Notes: generated by a model from the letters alone, not told the origin. DNA of 64,000 bases from Intestinibaculum porci (GCF_003925875.1 NZ_AP019309.1:1674001-1738000), one strand, 5' to 3'. Positions 9,909 through 17,812 are shown, numbered from the stretch's first letter. Made by a program: numbers and translations.

Positions 9909-9928
9909 CCTGCGAATTCATTCGCGGG
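9909..9928 (-). repeat. Right-end subterminal hairpin of IscB element 1
   Basis: Stem CCTGCGAA paired with TTCGCGGG and loop TTCA. It sits about 25 bases after the iscB stop codon and is nested in an outer pair GGCACAA/TTGTGCC. The matching hairpin lies at the other end of the element. Confidence 0.65.
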
Positions 9929-9951
9929 AGGAATTGTGCCATCCTCCTTCT

Positions 9952-11307
9952 CTATTTAACAGGCATATACCCACCTGCATGAATAATCTTCTCTACTTTC
10001 TTAACAGGCACTGACTTCTTGGCGTCTGTCACAACATATGTGCCTTTGTTATGAACGCCCTTGGCCCTATGCTTCTCTCCGCCAATAACAACAGTATCGC
10101 CAGGACGCAGTGTATAGTGGCTTCTTCTGATCACGCGTCTGCCTTTCGAAACTTTCCGCTCTCTGAATACGCGAAGGTTCTTCTCGGAGTGTCTTGACTC
10201 GCTTCTGGCTGTGCGTCCGCATGACAGCTCTGCACCTTTCTTTGTCTTGCCGTCTCGCGCATCAACGTATTTTGCATCAAAGAATTTTTCAAGGATGCGG
10301 TTATTCCGTCTCAGCTTCTGAAAATGCATAAAAGGCGTCCTGCGTCTTGGATGGAATTCTCCCATGGCGTAGGCGTCATTGGCATGCGACTTTTCAAGGT
10401 GTAGGACTTTTCTTGCCTCCTGCGTAGCAGCGCCATATGTCATGTGCCATTCTACATCAGGATGGGTGCTTTTCAGCGTTCTGAACATCTGCCATCTGAC
10501 AGCGTTCATGAAGGCTGCGCCGTTAAACGGCTTCGTCCTAGGCTTCAGGTCGTACAGCTTTCCGCCCGGCTTGTGGTTTGCCGAAGTATGGCATTTTGTG
10601 CAGACGGTCAGCAGATTGCTCATGCGGTTCGTATGATCGCCTGTTTCGAAGCCGATATGATGCACTCTCAGAATAGCGCCTTCATCCGCGGTTTCCCCGC
10701 ACACCTGGCATGTGTAATTGTCTCGATAGAAAACGGCTTTTCTCAGCGTGTTCATGCCGTATCGCGGCCCCTTCTGATAATCATCGCCTTTAAGCACGGT
10801 GCCTGTTGCCTCAAACTCATGCATGGCGTGGACGTCAAACGAGCCCATTTCAAACGTGGCTGAGACTATCGGCATGACCTCAAGGAACCGCTCAAAAATA
10901 CGGATATGCTGATCACGGATGTTTCTCAGCGACGGCGCCAGCCATCCTTCCTTTTTGGAAGCTGTCCGATTATCAAAACGGGGCTTTCTGTAGCGAAGCC
11001 TGTTTCTTCTTGCGCGGCGCATTTTCCGACGGTCATCGTGCCGCTTCTTCTCATCCTGAAGCATCTCAAATTGGCAGTCAAAATACTCGTGCTTTTCTGA
11101 TTTGATGGATACACCAATATGTTTGTATCCTGTATCGCAGCAGTACTCGATCGGCTGCATATTCTCGCTTACGATTCTTGTAAGCATGATCGTGAACGGC
11201 TTATACTTAAAGATAACAGCCTTACCGCTTTTCAGCAGCTTTCTTGCACGGTACTCGCTTGTCGGCATCAGCGGCTTTTTATCCGGCGCTACAACGCATA
11301 CGCTCAT
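9952..11307 (-). CDS. iscB: IscB RNA-guided nuclease (HNH within split RuvC)
   Basis: 451 residues. The N-terminus has the PLMP motif (12-15) typical of IscB. RuvC-I aspartate D58 is in CCDTGYKHIGV, and an Arg-rich bridge helix spans about 92-112. RuvC-II E153 is in TFEMGSFD. An HNH domain has C200/C203, H216-H217, N231 and C236/C239-H240. RuvC-III is H308..D311 in KSHANDAYA. All catalytic positions appear intact, so it should be an active OMEGA-type DNA nuclease directed by an RNA from the upstream region. The start has AAAGGAGG. Cas9 is excluded by size and absence of a CRISPR array; TnpB lacks the HNH insertion. Confidence 0.9.
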   Translation of the reverse strand: MSVCVVAPDKKPLMPTSEYRARKLLKSGKAVIFKYKPFTIMLTRIVSENMQPIEYCCDTGYKHIGVSIKSEKHEYFDCQFEMLQDEKKRHDDRRKMRRARRNRLRYRKPRFDNRTASKKEGWLAPSLRNIRDQHIRIFERFLEVMPIVSATFEMGSFDVHAMHEFEATGTVLKGDDYQKGPRYGMNTLRKAVFYRDNYTCQVCGETADEGAILRVHHIGFETGDHTNRMSNLLTVCTKCHTSANHKPGGKLYDLKPRTKPFNGAAFMNAVRWQMFRTLKSTHPDVEWHMTYGAATQEARKVLHLEKSHANDAYAMGEFHPRRRTPFMHFQKLRRNNRILEKFFDAKYVDARDGKTKKGAELSCGRTARSESRHSEKNLRVFRERKVSKGRRVIRRSHYTLRPGDTVVIGGEKHRAKGVHNKGTYVVTDAKKSVPVKKVEKIIHAGGYMPVK

Positions 11308-11696
11308 GGAAATTCCTCCTTTCCTGTAAAATAATAACGTTTGAATATATAAACTTAATCAGCTGAGCTAAGATTGATGAATAAGTGTGCGCTTACGCAC
11401 GCCTGCATACGCTTGCCAGAGGCAGTATATATGCAGCTTCTCCCTTTCGGGGTAGTTCCCATCGCCAAGGTTATCCGCAGTTGTGTATGACATGCACACT
11501 TCTCCTGCCCGTCAGAGATGTTTAATGCATGCCCGCAGAGCGAGGGACGTGGGAAGAATCCCCAGGTGCCTGTATTTTTGCGGATAACGTAGTGCCTAAG
11601 GCACATTAGGCTAATCAGCTAGTACGTATGTACCGACGCCAGTCTTAGGCCTGCGCGAGACAAGCCTGCGACTTTAGTCGCGGGTAGTTGACTCCA
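11308..11696 (-). ncRNA. Candidate omega-RNA region of IscB element 1
   Basis: About 390 bases without a credible gene between the left-end hairpin and iscB. It is rich in short GC stems, as expected for the guide RNA scaffold that IscB families encode just upstream of the protein. In that family the guide lies at the 5' end, at or beyond the element's left boundary, here next to the efp terminator. No covariance model could be run, so the boundaries are only approximate. An 83-codon ORF inside it is not accepted. Confidence 0.6.
11665..11684 (-). repeat. Left-end subterminal hairpin of IscB element 1
   Basis: Stem CCTGCGAC paired with GTCGCGGG and loop TTTA. In the coding sense it is flanked by GTCAACTACC, a layout common at left ends of IS605-type elements. 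Confidence 0.65.
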
Positions 11697-11713
11697 TAAA
11701 ATAAGGAATACGA

Positions 11714-11734
11714 AAAGCCGCGAGATGCGGCTTT
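11714..11734 (-). terminator. Terminator of efp
   Basis: Stem AAAGCCGC, loop ATCTC, stem GCGGCTTT, then TTCG on the minus strand. It lies about 20 bases from the IscB element left end. Confidence 0.75.
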
Positions 11735-11737
11735 AAT

Positions 11738-12295
11738 TTAGGCACGGCCTGAATATTTTCCATCAACAGTGTTGACAACGATAGTCTGACCAGCTTCGAT
11801 AAATAAAGGTACTTTAAGTTCGAAACCAGTTTCGATTTTCGCATTTTTCATAGCACCAGTTGCAGTATCACCTTTAACAGCCTGTTCTGCTTCGATGACT
11901 TTGAATGGGACGTTGACTGGTAAAGCAACACCTAAAACTTCACCTTCGAAAGTTGTTACTTCGACATTATCAGATTCTTTCATGAAGTTCATTTCCCATG
12001 TTAAACGATCAGCAGGGATTTCAATCTGATCATAAGTATCATTATCCATGAATACTAACATCCCGCCATTATCGTAAAGATACTGCATTTTTCTCTTTTC
12101 GATCTGGGCACGCGCAACTTTTTCTGAGTTACCGAAAGTTGTTTCGGTTGTTGTCCCGGTTCTTAAGTTTTTCATTTTAACACGAATATTTGCGGCAGCT
12201 CTTGCTGTTTTATTGTGTGAATATTCTAATACAATGTATAAGTTTCCGTCATACTGGAAAGTCATACCTGGTCTTAAATCACCAACGTTAATCAT
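11738..12295 (-). CDS. efp: Translation elongation factor P
   Basis: 185 residues, three beta-barrel domains. EF-P binds between the ribosomal P and E sites and relieves stalling at polyproline. The start at MINVGDL is supported by AAAGGAGAT upstream. The loop that reaches the P-site tRNA reads HNKTARAAAN, placing R32 at the tip where B. subtilis and E. coli have a modified lysine in KPGKG. Arginine at this position is known from rhamnosylated EF-P of Pseudomonas and Neisseria. Whether it is modified here is unknown. Its neighbours are comG upstream and, past the IscB insertion, yqhY. Confidence 0.95.
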   Translation of the reverse strand: MINVGDLRPGMTFQYDGNLYIVLEYSHNKTARAAANIRVKMKNLRTGTTTETTFGNSEKVARAQIEKRKMQYLYDNGGMLVFMDNDTYDQIEIPADRLTWEMNFMKESDNVEVTTFEGEVLGVALPVNVPFKVIEAEQAVKGDTATGAMKNAKIETGFELKVPLFIEAGQTIVVNTVDGKYSGRA

Positions 12296-12397
12296 ATTTG
12301 TAATATCTCCTTTCAAATAACCGTTACGATTATAACAAACTTCCCCCTTGTTGTAAAAGGGAAATAAGTGGCACAGCGGTATATTTTAGAAATTTTC

Positions 12398-12793
12398 TTA
12401 ATTCAAATACTTAAAACTGCGAATTTTTAAGTCCTCGGTATTCATTTCCATATAAGCGCGATAATGCGTCTCTTTTATGTTTATGTCCGCATTAATAATA
12501 AAGTAACTGCCCATATCATCCATCGTGTAGCGAATATCCCCCGCTTCGCCATGAATCGTCCCTGATAAAAGGAGATCCTGATCTTCAGTCTTGCGGCAGT
12601 AATGACGAAATAAAACTTCCACGACCCGCTCTTGATCCATCATTTTTTCATAGCGATACAACGCACAGGCATTTTTCATCATCACGCCATAAGTCATAAT
12701 CGTCGTTAACAAAATAAGAAAGATCACTAATACGACCTGTAAAATTGAGCCGTTACGATTTTGCAGGATTTTCAGGCTCTTTCTTTTCTTCAT
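12398..12793 (-). CDS. comGG: ComGG-like pseudopilin or accessory protein
   Basis: About 131 residues, the last gene of the comG operon. After a basic N-terminus (MKKRKSLKILQNRNGS) there is one hydrophobic segment, roughly residues 18-40, and then a globular part rich in acidic residues. It resembles ComGG in position, size and topology rather than by motif. There is no canonical prepilin cleavage motif. The gene overlaps comGF by 41 bp. The chosen ATG has only a weak ribosome site (GAGTGAG), and a longer reading is possible. Function would be assembly or tip structure of the transformation pilus. Confidence 0.65.
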   Translation of the reverse strand: MKKRKSLKILQNRNGSILQVVLVIFLILLTTIMTYGVMMKNACALYRYEKMMDQERVVEVLFRHYCRKTEDQDLLLSGTIHGEAGDIRYTMDDMGSYFIINADINIKETHYRAYMEMNTEDLKIRSFKYLN

Positions 12794-13250
12794 CAGGCTC
12801 ACTCTCTTTCTCATCCGGCTTACTTTCTTCAAGTTTTGTATAACAATCCCCAATCAGATATGTATACTCCTGGGATTCCCGCGTTACATTCATATAGAGG
12901 AAGTCCCCTTTGGTAAAGAAGCGGACATGATCAATATCTGTCATCAGGATTTCATAGCCAGGCTTTTTCACTAAGCGACGCTTATTGTCTAAAAAGACTT
13001 GAAAAGTGCCATCATGATAATCTTCATAGGTAAGTGTCTCATCCACACTTTTCACCGTCGCACTCATCAGATAATCCGCTAAAGACTTCGCCCCAGTAGG
13101 AATATCCTCGTTATATTTGAGCTCTTTCACGGACGCCGCTTTCATCATTGGGACCACCGATAAAGTAATCATCAAGGTGATCGATAAGGCTAGTAAAAGT
13201 TCGATGAGGGTAAAGCCACCTGTTACTTTAAAGCTTTTTCTAACATTGAT
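12753..13250 (-). CDS. comGF: ComGF-like pseudopilin, start codon missing
   Basis: An open frame of about 165 codons with an intact class III prepilin signal, VTGGFTLIELLLALSIT, then a globular domain and an acidic Lys/Glu/Pro-rich tail. Between the in-frame TGA and the prepilin signal there is no ATG, GTG, TTG or CTG; only ATC lies at a sensible distance after AGGAGGAG. The first usable TTG (13175) would delete the signal. The frame is -1 to the end of comGE. One extra A in the A5 run at 13235-13239 would supply ATG in frame. It may be a real defect, a rare start, slippage or a base error. Confidence 0.6.
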   Translation of the reverse strand: MNVRKSFKVTGGFTLIELLLALSITLMITLSVVPMMKAASVKELKYNEDIPTGAKSLADYLMSATVKSVDETLTYEDYHDGTFQVFLDNKRRLVKKPGYEILMTDIDHVRFFTKGDFLYMNVTRESQEYTYLIGDCYTKLEESKPDEKESEPDEEKKEPENPAKS

Positions 13251-13438
13251 TTGGCATCTCCTCCTTCATCTCCATAAGATTCTTCATATTGGATCGTCTC
13301 CTTTTGCTTTTTCGCAAGGGTTACACTTGTTTTATTGAGCGTTGTCATCAACGAGACAAACATGACTAAGACAACGACGTAAATACTGAAGGCAAAAAGC
13401 GCCTCAATCAAGGTTGATCCTTTGGTGTTATTTAACAT
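13223..13438 (-). CDS. comGE: ComGE-like minor pseudopilin
   Basis: 71 residues. A short leader MLNNTKG is followed by STLIEALFAFSIYVVVLVMFVSL, the prepilin peptidase site and hydrophobic helix. The residue after the cleavage Gly is Ser, not the usual Phe. The start at 13438 is preceded by GGAAGTGG and overlaps the comGD end by 11 bp. It is a minor subunit of the competence pseudopilus by context. Its stop lies inside the region that should encode the start of comGF. Confidence 0.75.
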   Translation of the reverse strand: MLNNTKGSTLIEALFAFSIYVVVLVMFVSLMTTLNKTSVTLAKKQKETIQYEESYGDEGGDAKSMLEKALK

Positions 13439-13841
13439 AAAATGTACCACTTCCAATCTGAAAGACAAAACGATAGGTATGTTTCGGGCCTTCTAAAATA
13501 AGTGTTTTCGGTCTTTTGATACGGCCAGAGGTGTTATATGAGAACGTATGCGTCGTTTCAAAGCGATAACCTTTGGCTAATTTGATATGGTGGGAATCAT
13601 GGCTGTCATAGATATAGATGTCTGTCTCTTCAACATCGATTGTCTGTTTTTCTTTTAACGCACAGGCTTTCATCCGCGCATTTTTAAAGGTGTCACTCAG
13701 GAGGCGAACCTCCTGAGTTTCTGGCACCTTCGGCATATGAAACCTGAAGCCTAACGCCGCAAGAATCAAGGTAATAGAGAGGACAAACATCATTTCTAAG
13801 AGGGTAAAGCCACGCTTATTATGAAGCATAAGCCTGCCCAT
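13428..13841 (-). CDS. comGD: ComGD-like pseudopilin (GspH type)
   Basis: Up to 137 residues. The prepilin motif HNKRGFTLLEMMFVLSITLILAA shows a short basic leader, cleavage after Gly, then Phe and Glu5, the classic type IV pilin pattern. The C-terminal domain has GspH-like beta content. The start may be 13841 or the ATG twelve bases later (MLHNK); neither has a well-spaced ribosome site. It overlaps comGC by 23 bp. Confidence 0.8.
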   Translation of the reverse strand: MGRLMLHNKRGFTLLEMMFVLSITLILAALGFRFHMPKVPETQEVRLLSDTFKNARMKACALKEKQTIDVEETDIYIYDSHDSHHIKLAKGYRFETTHTFSYNTSGRIKRPKTLILEGPKHTYRFVFQIGSGTFYVK

Positions 13842-14139
13842 CAGAAATAGTGATTTTCTTGTGATTTGGACACGTTGCCTGTTTCTTCGTCAAATAGTTT
13901 TTAGAGACCAGCTGTCCGACGGAAGTCGGCAATCTGTTATTCTCAATTTCGTAAAGGACAATTTGGGAATTCACAACTTCCACCTGGGCATCACAGCTCT
14001 TATCCTTAACGAGGTTATTCTTCTTCGTTACGAACGGAATGACAAGCAGCAAAATAACAAGGATAACGGAAATACAAAAGATCATTTCAATCAAGGTAAA
14101 GGCATGCTCGTTTTTGATTAATTTTTTTACAATTTTCAT
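13819..14139 (-). CDS. comGC: Major competence pseudopilin ComGC
   Basis: 106 residues. The prepilin signal is KNEHAFTLIEMIFCISVILVILLL, with Ala in place of Gly before Phe+1 and Glu at +5. Two further cysteines (about 49 and 90) could form the intramolecular disulfide known in ComGC. This is the main filament subunit that captures extracellular DNA. It follows comGB by 34 bp and overlaps comGD. Confidence 0.88.
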   Translation of the reverse strand: MKIVKKLIKNEHAFTLIEMIFCISVILVILLLVIPFVTKKNNLVKDKSCDAQVEVVNSQIVLYEIENNRLPTSVGQLVSKNYLTKKQATCPNHKKITISDGQAYAS

Positions 14140-14173
14140 AGTATGACTCCTTATAAAATGTAAGTTTTAAACA

Positions 14174-15172
14174 TCAGATATCACCAACGATATTCATCAT
14201 TGGCATAATAATTGAAAAGTAAACAGAAATGACAAATAAGGCTACAAAGCCATAGACACAAGGGACAAAGTATTTGAGAAAACGGGCTAGCACCATCTGA
14301 ATTTTGGTATAGGTTAAATCGATATAACCTTGCATATTACCAATCTCATCGGGAGAACGTAAATACATATTGTACATTTCACAAAAGAGTGGATCAAAAT
14401 ACTCAAAATGGCTGATGATGTCTTCAAATGACTCCCCTTCCTGAATTCTGGTATAAATCTCATAGATCATAATCTTGATATCACTATCACTCATCTGTTG
14501 ATTTAAAGTGACGATGATTTCATTGGCATTGATATGATCTGAAAGAAGTTCATTGAAATAGAGACAGAATTTTAATGAGAAGTACGTCTGAAGCGGTTTC
14601 CTTAACAGAGGAATTGCCAAATAACGTTCAATAATCAGATACTTCTTGTGTCTTAAAGCGTAGATTAAATAGGAGATACCAGCAATGCTGCCACCCGCCG
14701 CTAACATAAAGGCAATCGGCAACAGTTTCATTAAGAAAAAGACGGCAGTGAAAAATAAAGATGTTTCCACCGCAAAGGAATCAAAGAGTGCATGGACCTG
14801 GGGAAAGAGTACAAAGGTCACGAATAAAGAAAACATCACTAAAAACGTTAAGAGAATGAGCGGATATGTCAACTGACTGCGCAGCTTTGCCTTTGTTTCT
14901 TTAATATGCTTACAGATACGTAAGCTGTTTTTAATCGCATCAGATAAATTAAAACGTAAGGCAAAGAACTCATAGTATTCAAGGAAATCGCGAGGCAGAT
15001 GATCATCTTTTAAAGCTTCGGGTAACGACATCCCCGCTTTCACTTTTTCCAAAATACTCTCCGCGGCGGGATGATGACTCATACTGTTACAAATAGTTAA
15101 GGTTTCTTCAATGCCATAGCCCTGCTCTAATAAGTGATAAAGATTGTCTAAAAAGAAATAATCGTTATTCAT
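14174..15172 (-). CDS. comGB: Competence pilus inner-membrane platform protein ComGB
   Basis: 332 residues, GspF/PilC-type platform protein with two related cytoplasmic halves and three hydrophobic segments: LILLTFLVMFSLFVTFVLF, a second around AFMLAAGGSIAGISYLIYAL, and a C-terminal YGFVALFVISVYFSIIMP. The start at MNNDYFFLDN is chosen because GAGGAGCTTGAAG precedes it; it overlaps the comGA stop by 8 bp. It anchors the pilus and transmits the ComGA ATPase motion. Confidence 0.88.
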   Translation of the reverse strand: MNNDYFFLDNLYHLLEQGYGIEETLTICNSMSHHPAAESILEKVKAGMSLPEALKDDHLPRDFLEYYEFFALRFNLSDAIKNSLRICKHIKETKAKLRSQLTYPLILLTFLVMFSLFVTFVLFPQVHALFDSFAVETSLFFTAVFFLMKLLPIAFMLAAGGSIAGISYLIYALRHKKYLIIERYLAIPLLRKPLQTYFSLKFCLYFNELLSDHINANEIIVTLNQQMSDSDIKIMIYEIYTRIQEGESFEDIISHFEYFDPLFCEMYNMYLRSPDEIGNMQGYIDLTYTKIQMVLARFLKYFVPCVYGFVALFVISVYFSIIMPMMNIVGDI

Positions 15173-16157
15173 CTTCAAGCTCCTCGGCAAACAGTTTGGC
15201 ATCAAAATGCTTTTCCTCAATCAGATATAAAGCATGTTTCTTAAAATTCGCATAATCAACGTATTGCTCATGTAAGAAAGCACGAATCTCTTTCTTTGTT
15301 AAAATTTCTGGTAAAACAATGACTTTCCCATGGACTTTATCGTATTTGATGCGCTGGGCTACAATACCGACACAAACATCTTCTAAATCTGTATCACTCA
15401 CTCCTAAGTTCAGCATTCTTTTTAAGACTAACGGCGCTGTTGAGGCATGGATGGTTGATAAGACAAGATGTCCTGTTAAAGCGCAGGTAATTGCTAATTG
15501 CGCCGTTTGGGCATCACGAATCTCACCGATCATAATGACATCAGGGTCATGGCGTAAGATCTGTTTTAATGAAGAATAATAGTTAATGCCCATATCTTCA
15601 TGCATCTCAATCTGCAGGCAGTGCTCTTTGATCATTTCAATTGGATCTTCTAATGTGACAATATTCCGGCCCCCTTCTTCAATGATCCGATCCAATATTG
15701 AGTATAAGGATGTGCTCTTTCCCGAGCCAGTGGCACCCGCAACCAAGAACAAGCCCTGTCTTTTCTCACAAATGTTTTCTAAAAAAGATGTGAATGTGGG
15801 AATATCACTCAGTTTTTCAATCGTGATGCCTTCATGGTTGTTAAGGATACGAATAACAATACTTTCAAATCGTAATCCCGGCAGATAAGATACACGCAAG
15901 AAATACGTATGATGATCAAGTTCATAGTGAAAGGCGCCGGTTTGCGGCTGCATCTTATAATTGACATTGATCATCGAACGATATTTCAGGTAGTTCATCA
16001 GCTTCGCTCCTAAGGCGCGATCAAAACTTTTGAAAAAAGTTAACTCCCCATAAATACGTAAGCTGATTGTTAACTGCTTTTCATCTAATTTGAAATGTAA
16101 GTCGGTTGCTTTATCTTTTAAAGCTTCAAAGATCAGATTTTCAAACAGTTCATCCAT
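15165..16157 (-). CDS. comGA: Competence pilus assembly ATPase ComGA
   Basis: 330 residues, GspE/PilB-family ATPase that drives pseudopilus extension. Walker A GATGSGKSTSLYS, the Asp box (NIVTLEDPIEM), Walker B (DPDVIMIGEIRDAQTA) and the His box (ALTGHLVLSTIHA) are all present. There is no tetracysteine zinc motif, as is usual in Gram-positive ComGA. An AAAGGAG site precedes the ATG. It heads the seven-gene comG operon. I found no convincing ComK or sigma-type competence box upstream. Confidence 0.93.
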   Translation of the reverse strand: MDELFENLIFEALKDKATDLHFKLDEKQLTISLRIYGELTFFKSFDRALGAKLMNYLKYRSMINVNYKMQPQTGAFHYELDHHTYFLRVSYLPGLRFESIVIRILNNHEGITIEKLSDIPTFTSFLENICEKRQGLFLVAGATGSGKSTSLYSILDRIIEEGGRNIVTLEDPIEMIKEHCLQIEMHEDMGINYYSSLKQILRHDPDVIMIGEIRDAQTAQLAITCALTGHLVLSTIHASTAPLVLKRMLNLGVSDTDLEDVCVGIVAQRIKYDKVHGKVIVLPEILTKKEIRAFLHEQYVDYANFKKHALYLIEEKHFDAKLFAEELEDE

Positions 16158-16264
16158 AGTTGATCTCCTTTCTGCAGGTTCTCCTGCTTTTACTCTCTAT
16201 ATAGATTAAAGACAGTTTTGGGTGCATTTCTCACAAAAATCAGGTAACTTTTTTAAAAAAATCA

Positions 16265-16298
16265 TCAAAAAAGAGCCCATTTCCAGGCTCTTTAGACA
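16265..16298 (-). terminator. Terminator of the CAP-domain gene
   Basis: On the minus strand AAAGAGCC-TGGAAAT-GGGCTCTT runs into TTTT. It separates the CAP gene from the comG operon. Confidence 0.8.
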
Positions 16299-16396
16299 AA
16301 CACTATTAATTTGTATAAAAAATTATATCTTATTTGTATCAAAAATATCATAAAAGAAGAAGTCGTGACGGCTGATTCCATCATGGCTTCTCTTGT

Positions 16397-17518
16397 CTAT
16401 TTCTTATGCTTTGCCTTTTTCTTATGAGAGGTTTTTTTACGAGAAGCTTTTAACGCTTTCTGATAAGCTTTCTTTGCCTTGGCAAGCTGTTTATTGATTT
16501 TTTTAATTTTCTTGACTTTGTTATTGGCTTTCGCATAAGCATTTTTAGCGTTTGTAATTGCCTGCATAGCTGCAGTGATGGCAGATTGGTCTGCGACAGT
16601 TTGATCATAAGTCGCTTTGGCACTATTGAGAGCTGTCTCATAAGGTGCTACATAACCATTTAGTGCTGTTTCAAATTCATCAACATTCACCTGTGTTCCT
16701 GATTCTCTTGCACTATTGAAATCAGCAGCGCTTGTACCCGTAGTTTCATTGATCGTCAATCCTACATAGTCATAATCACCCATACAATTTGTATAATGAC
16801 CAGTGACACCATTGCCGCCCGCATCATACACTGCTTTTTCTGCTGTATACCAGCCATCTAATGGATCATCTAAGCCCCATGCCAAATTCACTGCCCAAGA
16901 AACATGAACAGCTTCAGGACAGTTTCTAAAATAAGTATGATCACCTGTACTATTCCCAATAAAGCCAGAAATACTAGCAAAGACCATCAGATCATAATCA
17001 ACACCTAAGGCTTTTGAATGAGGAAAGTTACTATCAGTATCACGATCATTATTGAGTTCTCTGATTAAAGTAATATCCCTTTTAAGATTTGTCGTGGCAA
17101 GCGTACTCTTCACAGATTCGTCTAAACCATTTACGTAAGCTGCAAGATTGGCATCATTAGCCATGCCCTCTTTAGAATTTTGATAATAATGAACAGATGC
17201 TTTACTCATAATGAAATCATAGCCAGCAGCTTCATAAGCGCTAGAAGCAGCATCATAATTTGTCTTAGCATTCGCTACATTTGTATGGTATGCACCAACA
17301 GCATTACTATAAGCCTGATTCGCATCATCTACCGCTTTCTTCTTTTGGCTTAAATTCTTCTGGGCATTTTTTAAACTGCCAAGTTTCTTTGCTTGTTTCT
17401 TATACTGCATATAAGTCTTTTTGGTGGCTGTTAAGCGTGATGTTTTTGCATAAGTATGACTCATACCCATACCAAAAATAAGCGTCAAAGCCATCATCAA
17501 TGAAAACAATTTCTTCAT
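16397..17518 (-). CDS. Secreted CAP/SCP-domain protein with Lys-rich coiled-coil ends
   Basis: 373 residues. A signal peptide (MKKLFSLMMALTLIFGMGMSHTYA) is followed by an Ala/Lys-rich helical stretch to about residue 110. A CAP-like domain follows, with NLAWGLDDPLDGWYTAEKA and GHYTNCMGDYDYVGL motifs around 205-260. A second coiled coil and a very basic C-terminus (KKTSHKKKAKHKK) complete it. Bacterial CAP proteins are secreted and of varied function. The basic tail may bind wall polymers, which is inference. No sortase motif or transmembrane anchor is seen. It has its own ribosome site (AAAGGGGATAGG) and terminator, and stands alone between comG and the mobile island. Confidence 0.78.
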   Translation of the reverse strand: MKKLFSLMMALTLIFGMGMSHTYAKTSRLTATKKTYMQYKKQAKKLGSLKNAQKNLSQKKKAVDDANQAYSNAVGAYHTNVANAKTNYDAASSAYEAAGYDFIMSKASVHYYQNSKEGMANDANLAAYVNGLDESVKSTLATTNLKRDITLIRELNNDRDTDSNFPHSKALGVDYDLMVFASISGFIGNSTGDHTYFRNCPEAVHVSWAVNLAWGLDDPLDGWYTAEKAVYDAGGNGVTGHYTNCMGDYDYVGLTINETTGTSAADFNSARESGTQVNVDEFETALNGYVAPYETALNSAKATYDQTVADQSAITAAMQAITNAKNAYAKANNKVKKIKKINKQLAKAKKAYQKALKASRKKTSHKKKAKHKK

Positions 17519-17647
17519 CTTCCTATCCCCTTTCTTCTATCTCCATTTTAACATTTTCCCATTACAAATACATTTAAACATAGCAGTGAAAATTAAAAAT
17601 CGTATTTTAATGTAGAGTTCTGCTTAACTATGATATTATTAAAAAAA
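17519..17647. other. AT-rich intergenic region upstream of the CAP gene
   Basis: Between the CAP gene start and the island boundary. It should contain the CAP promoter, but no convincing -35/-10 pair with standard spacing was found. Nothing else is recognised. Confidence 0.4.
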
Positions 17648-17678
17648 GAGCCTATTTAGCCAACGTTATTAAGTTAAG
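17648..17678 (+). repeat. Left terminal inverted repeat of the island
   Basis: Begins GAGCCTATTTAGCC and ends ATTAAGTTAAG. The partner is at 21929-21957 on the opposite strand. Confidence 0.6.
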
Positions 17679-17784
17679 ATCACATAATTCATATGCGATC
17701 TTTTCTTGTGCATAAATTGAATCAAGCCTGTTAAGTTAACGATGTGTCAGATGCGATACACATCGTCGCTTTCGTTCTTGCATC

Positions 17785-17812
17785 AAAAAAGCAGAACAAT
17801 TATTTTGTTCTG
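17785..17812 (-). terminator. Terminator downstream of the IS4 transposase
   Basis: Minus strand: CAGAACAA, loop, TTGTTCTG, then CTTTTTTG. A second hairpin (CGATGTGT..ACACATCG) lies at about 17741-17766. Confidence 0.65.

Larger units (their letters stand above)
9900..11696 (-). mobile_element. IscB-only (ISC-type, IS200/IS605-like) element
   Basis: The element carries one iscB gene and a long structured 5' region. Near both ends is an 8-bp-stem hairpin of the same orientation: CCTGCGAA/TTCGCGGG at 9909-9928 and CCTGCGAC/GTCGCGGG at 11665-11684, each with a 4-base loop. Same-orientation subterminal hairpins in place of inverted repeats are what IS200/IS605-family ends look like. No Y1 transposase (tnpA) is present, so it would depend on one in trans. 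It lies between the efp terminator and the yqhY promoter. Base composition is visibly richer in G+C than its neighbours. Exact termini were not determined. Confidence 0.75.

Noticed and set aside
10444-10863. 139-codon plus-strand ORF
   Set aside because: Fully inside iscB on the opposite strand; the higher G+C of that gene leaves long spurious frames.
11355-11606. 83-codon minus-strand ORF upstream of iscB 1
   Set aside because: Cys/His-rich translation without domain logic, no ribosome site, and it lies in the structured region expected to encode the guide RNA.
16158-16264. ComK or alternative-sigma box before comGA
   Set aside because: A- and T-runs exist but not with the spacing of a ComK box, and no other competence consensus was recognised.
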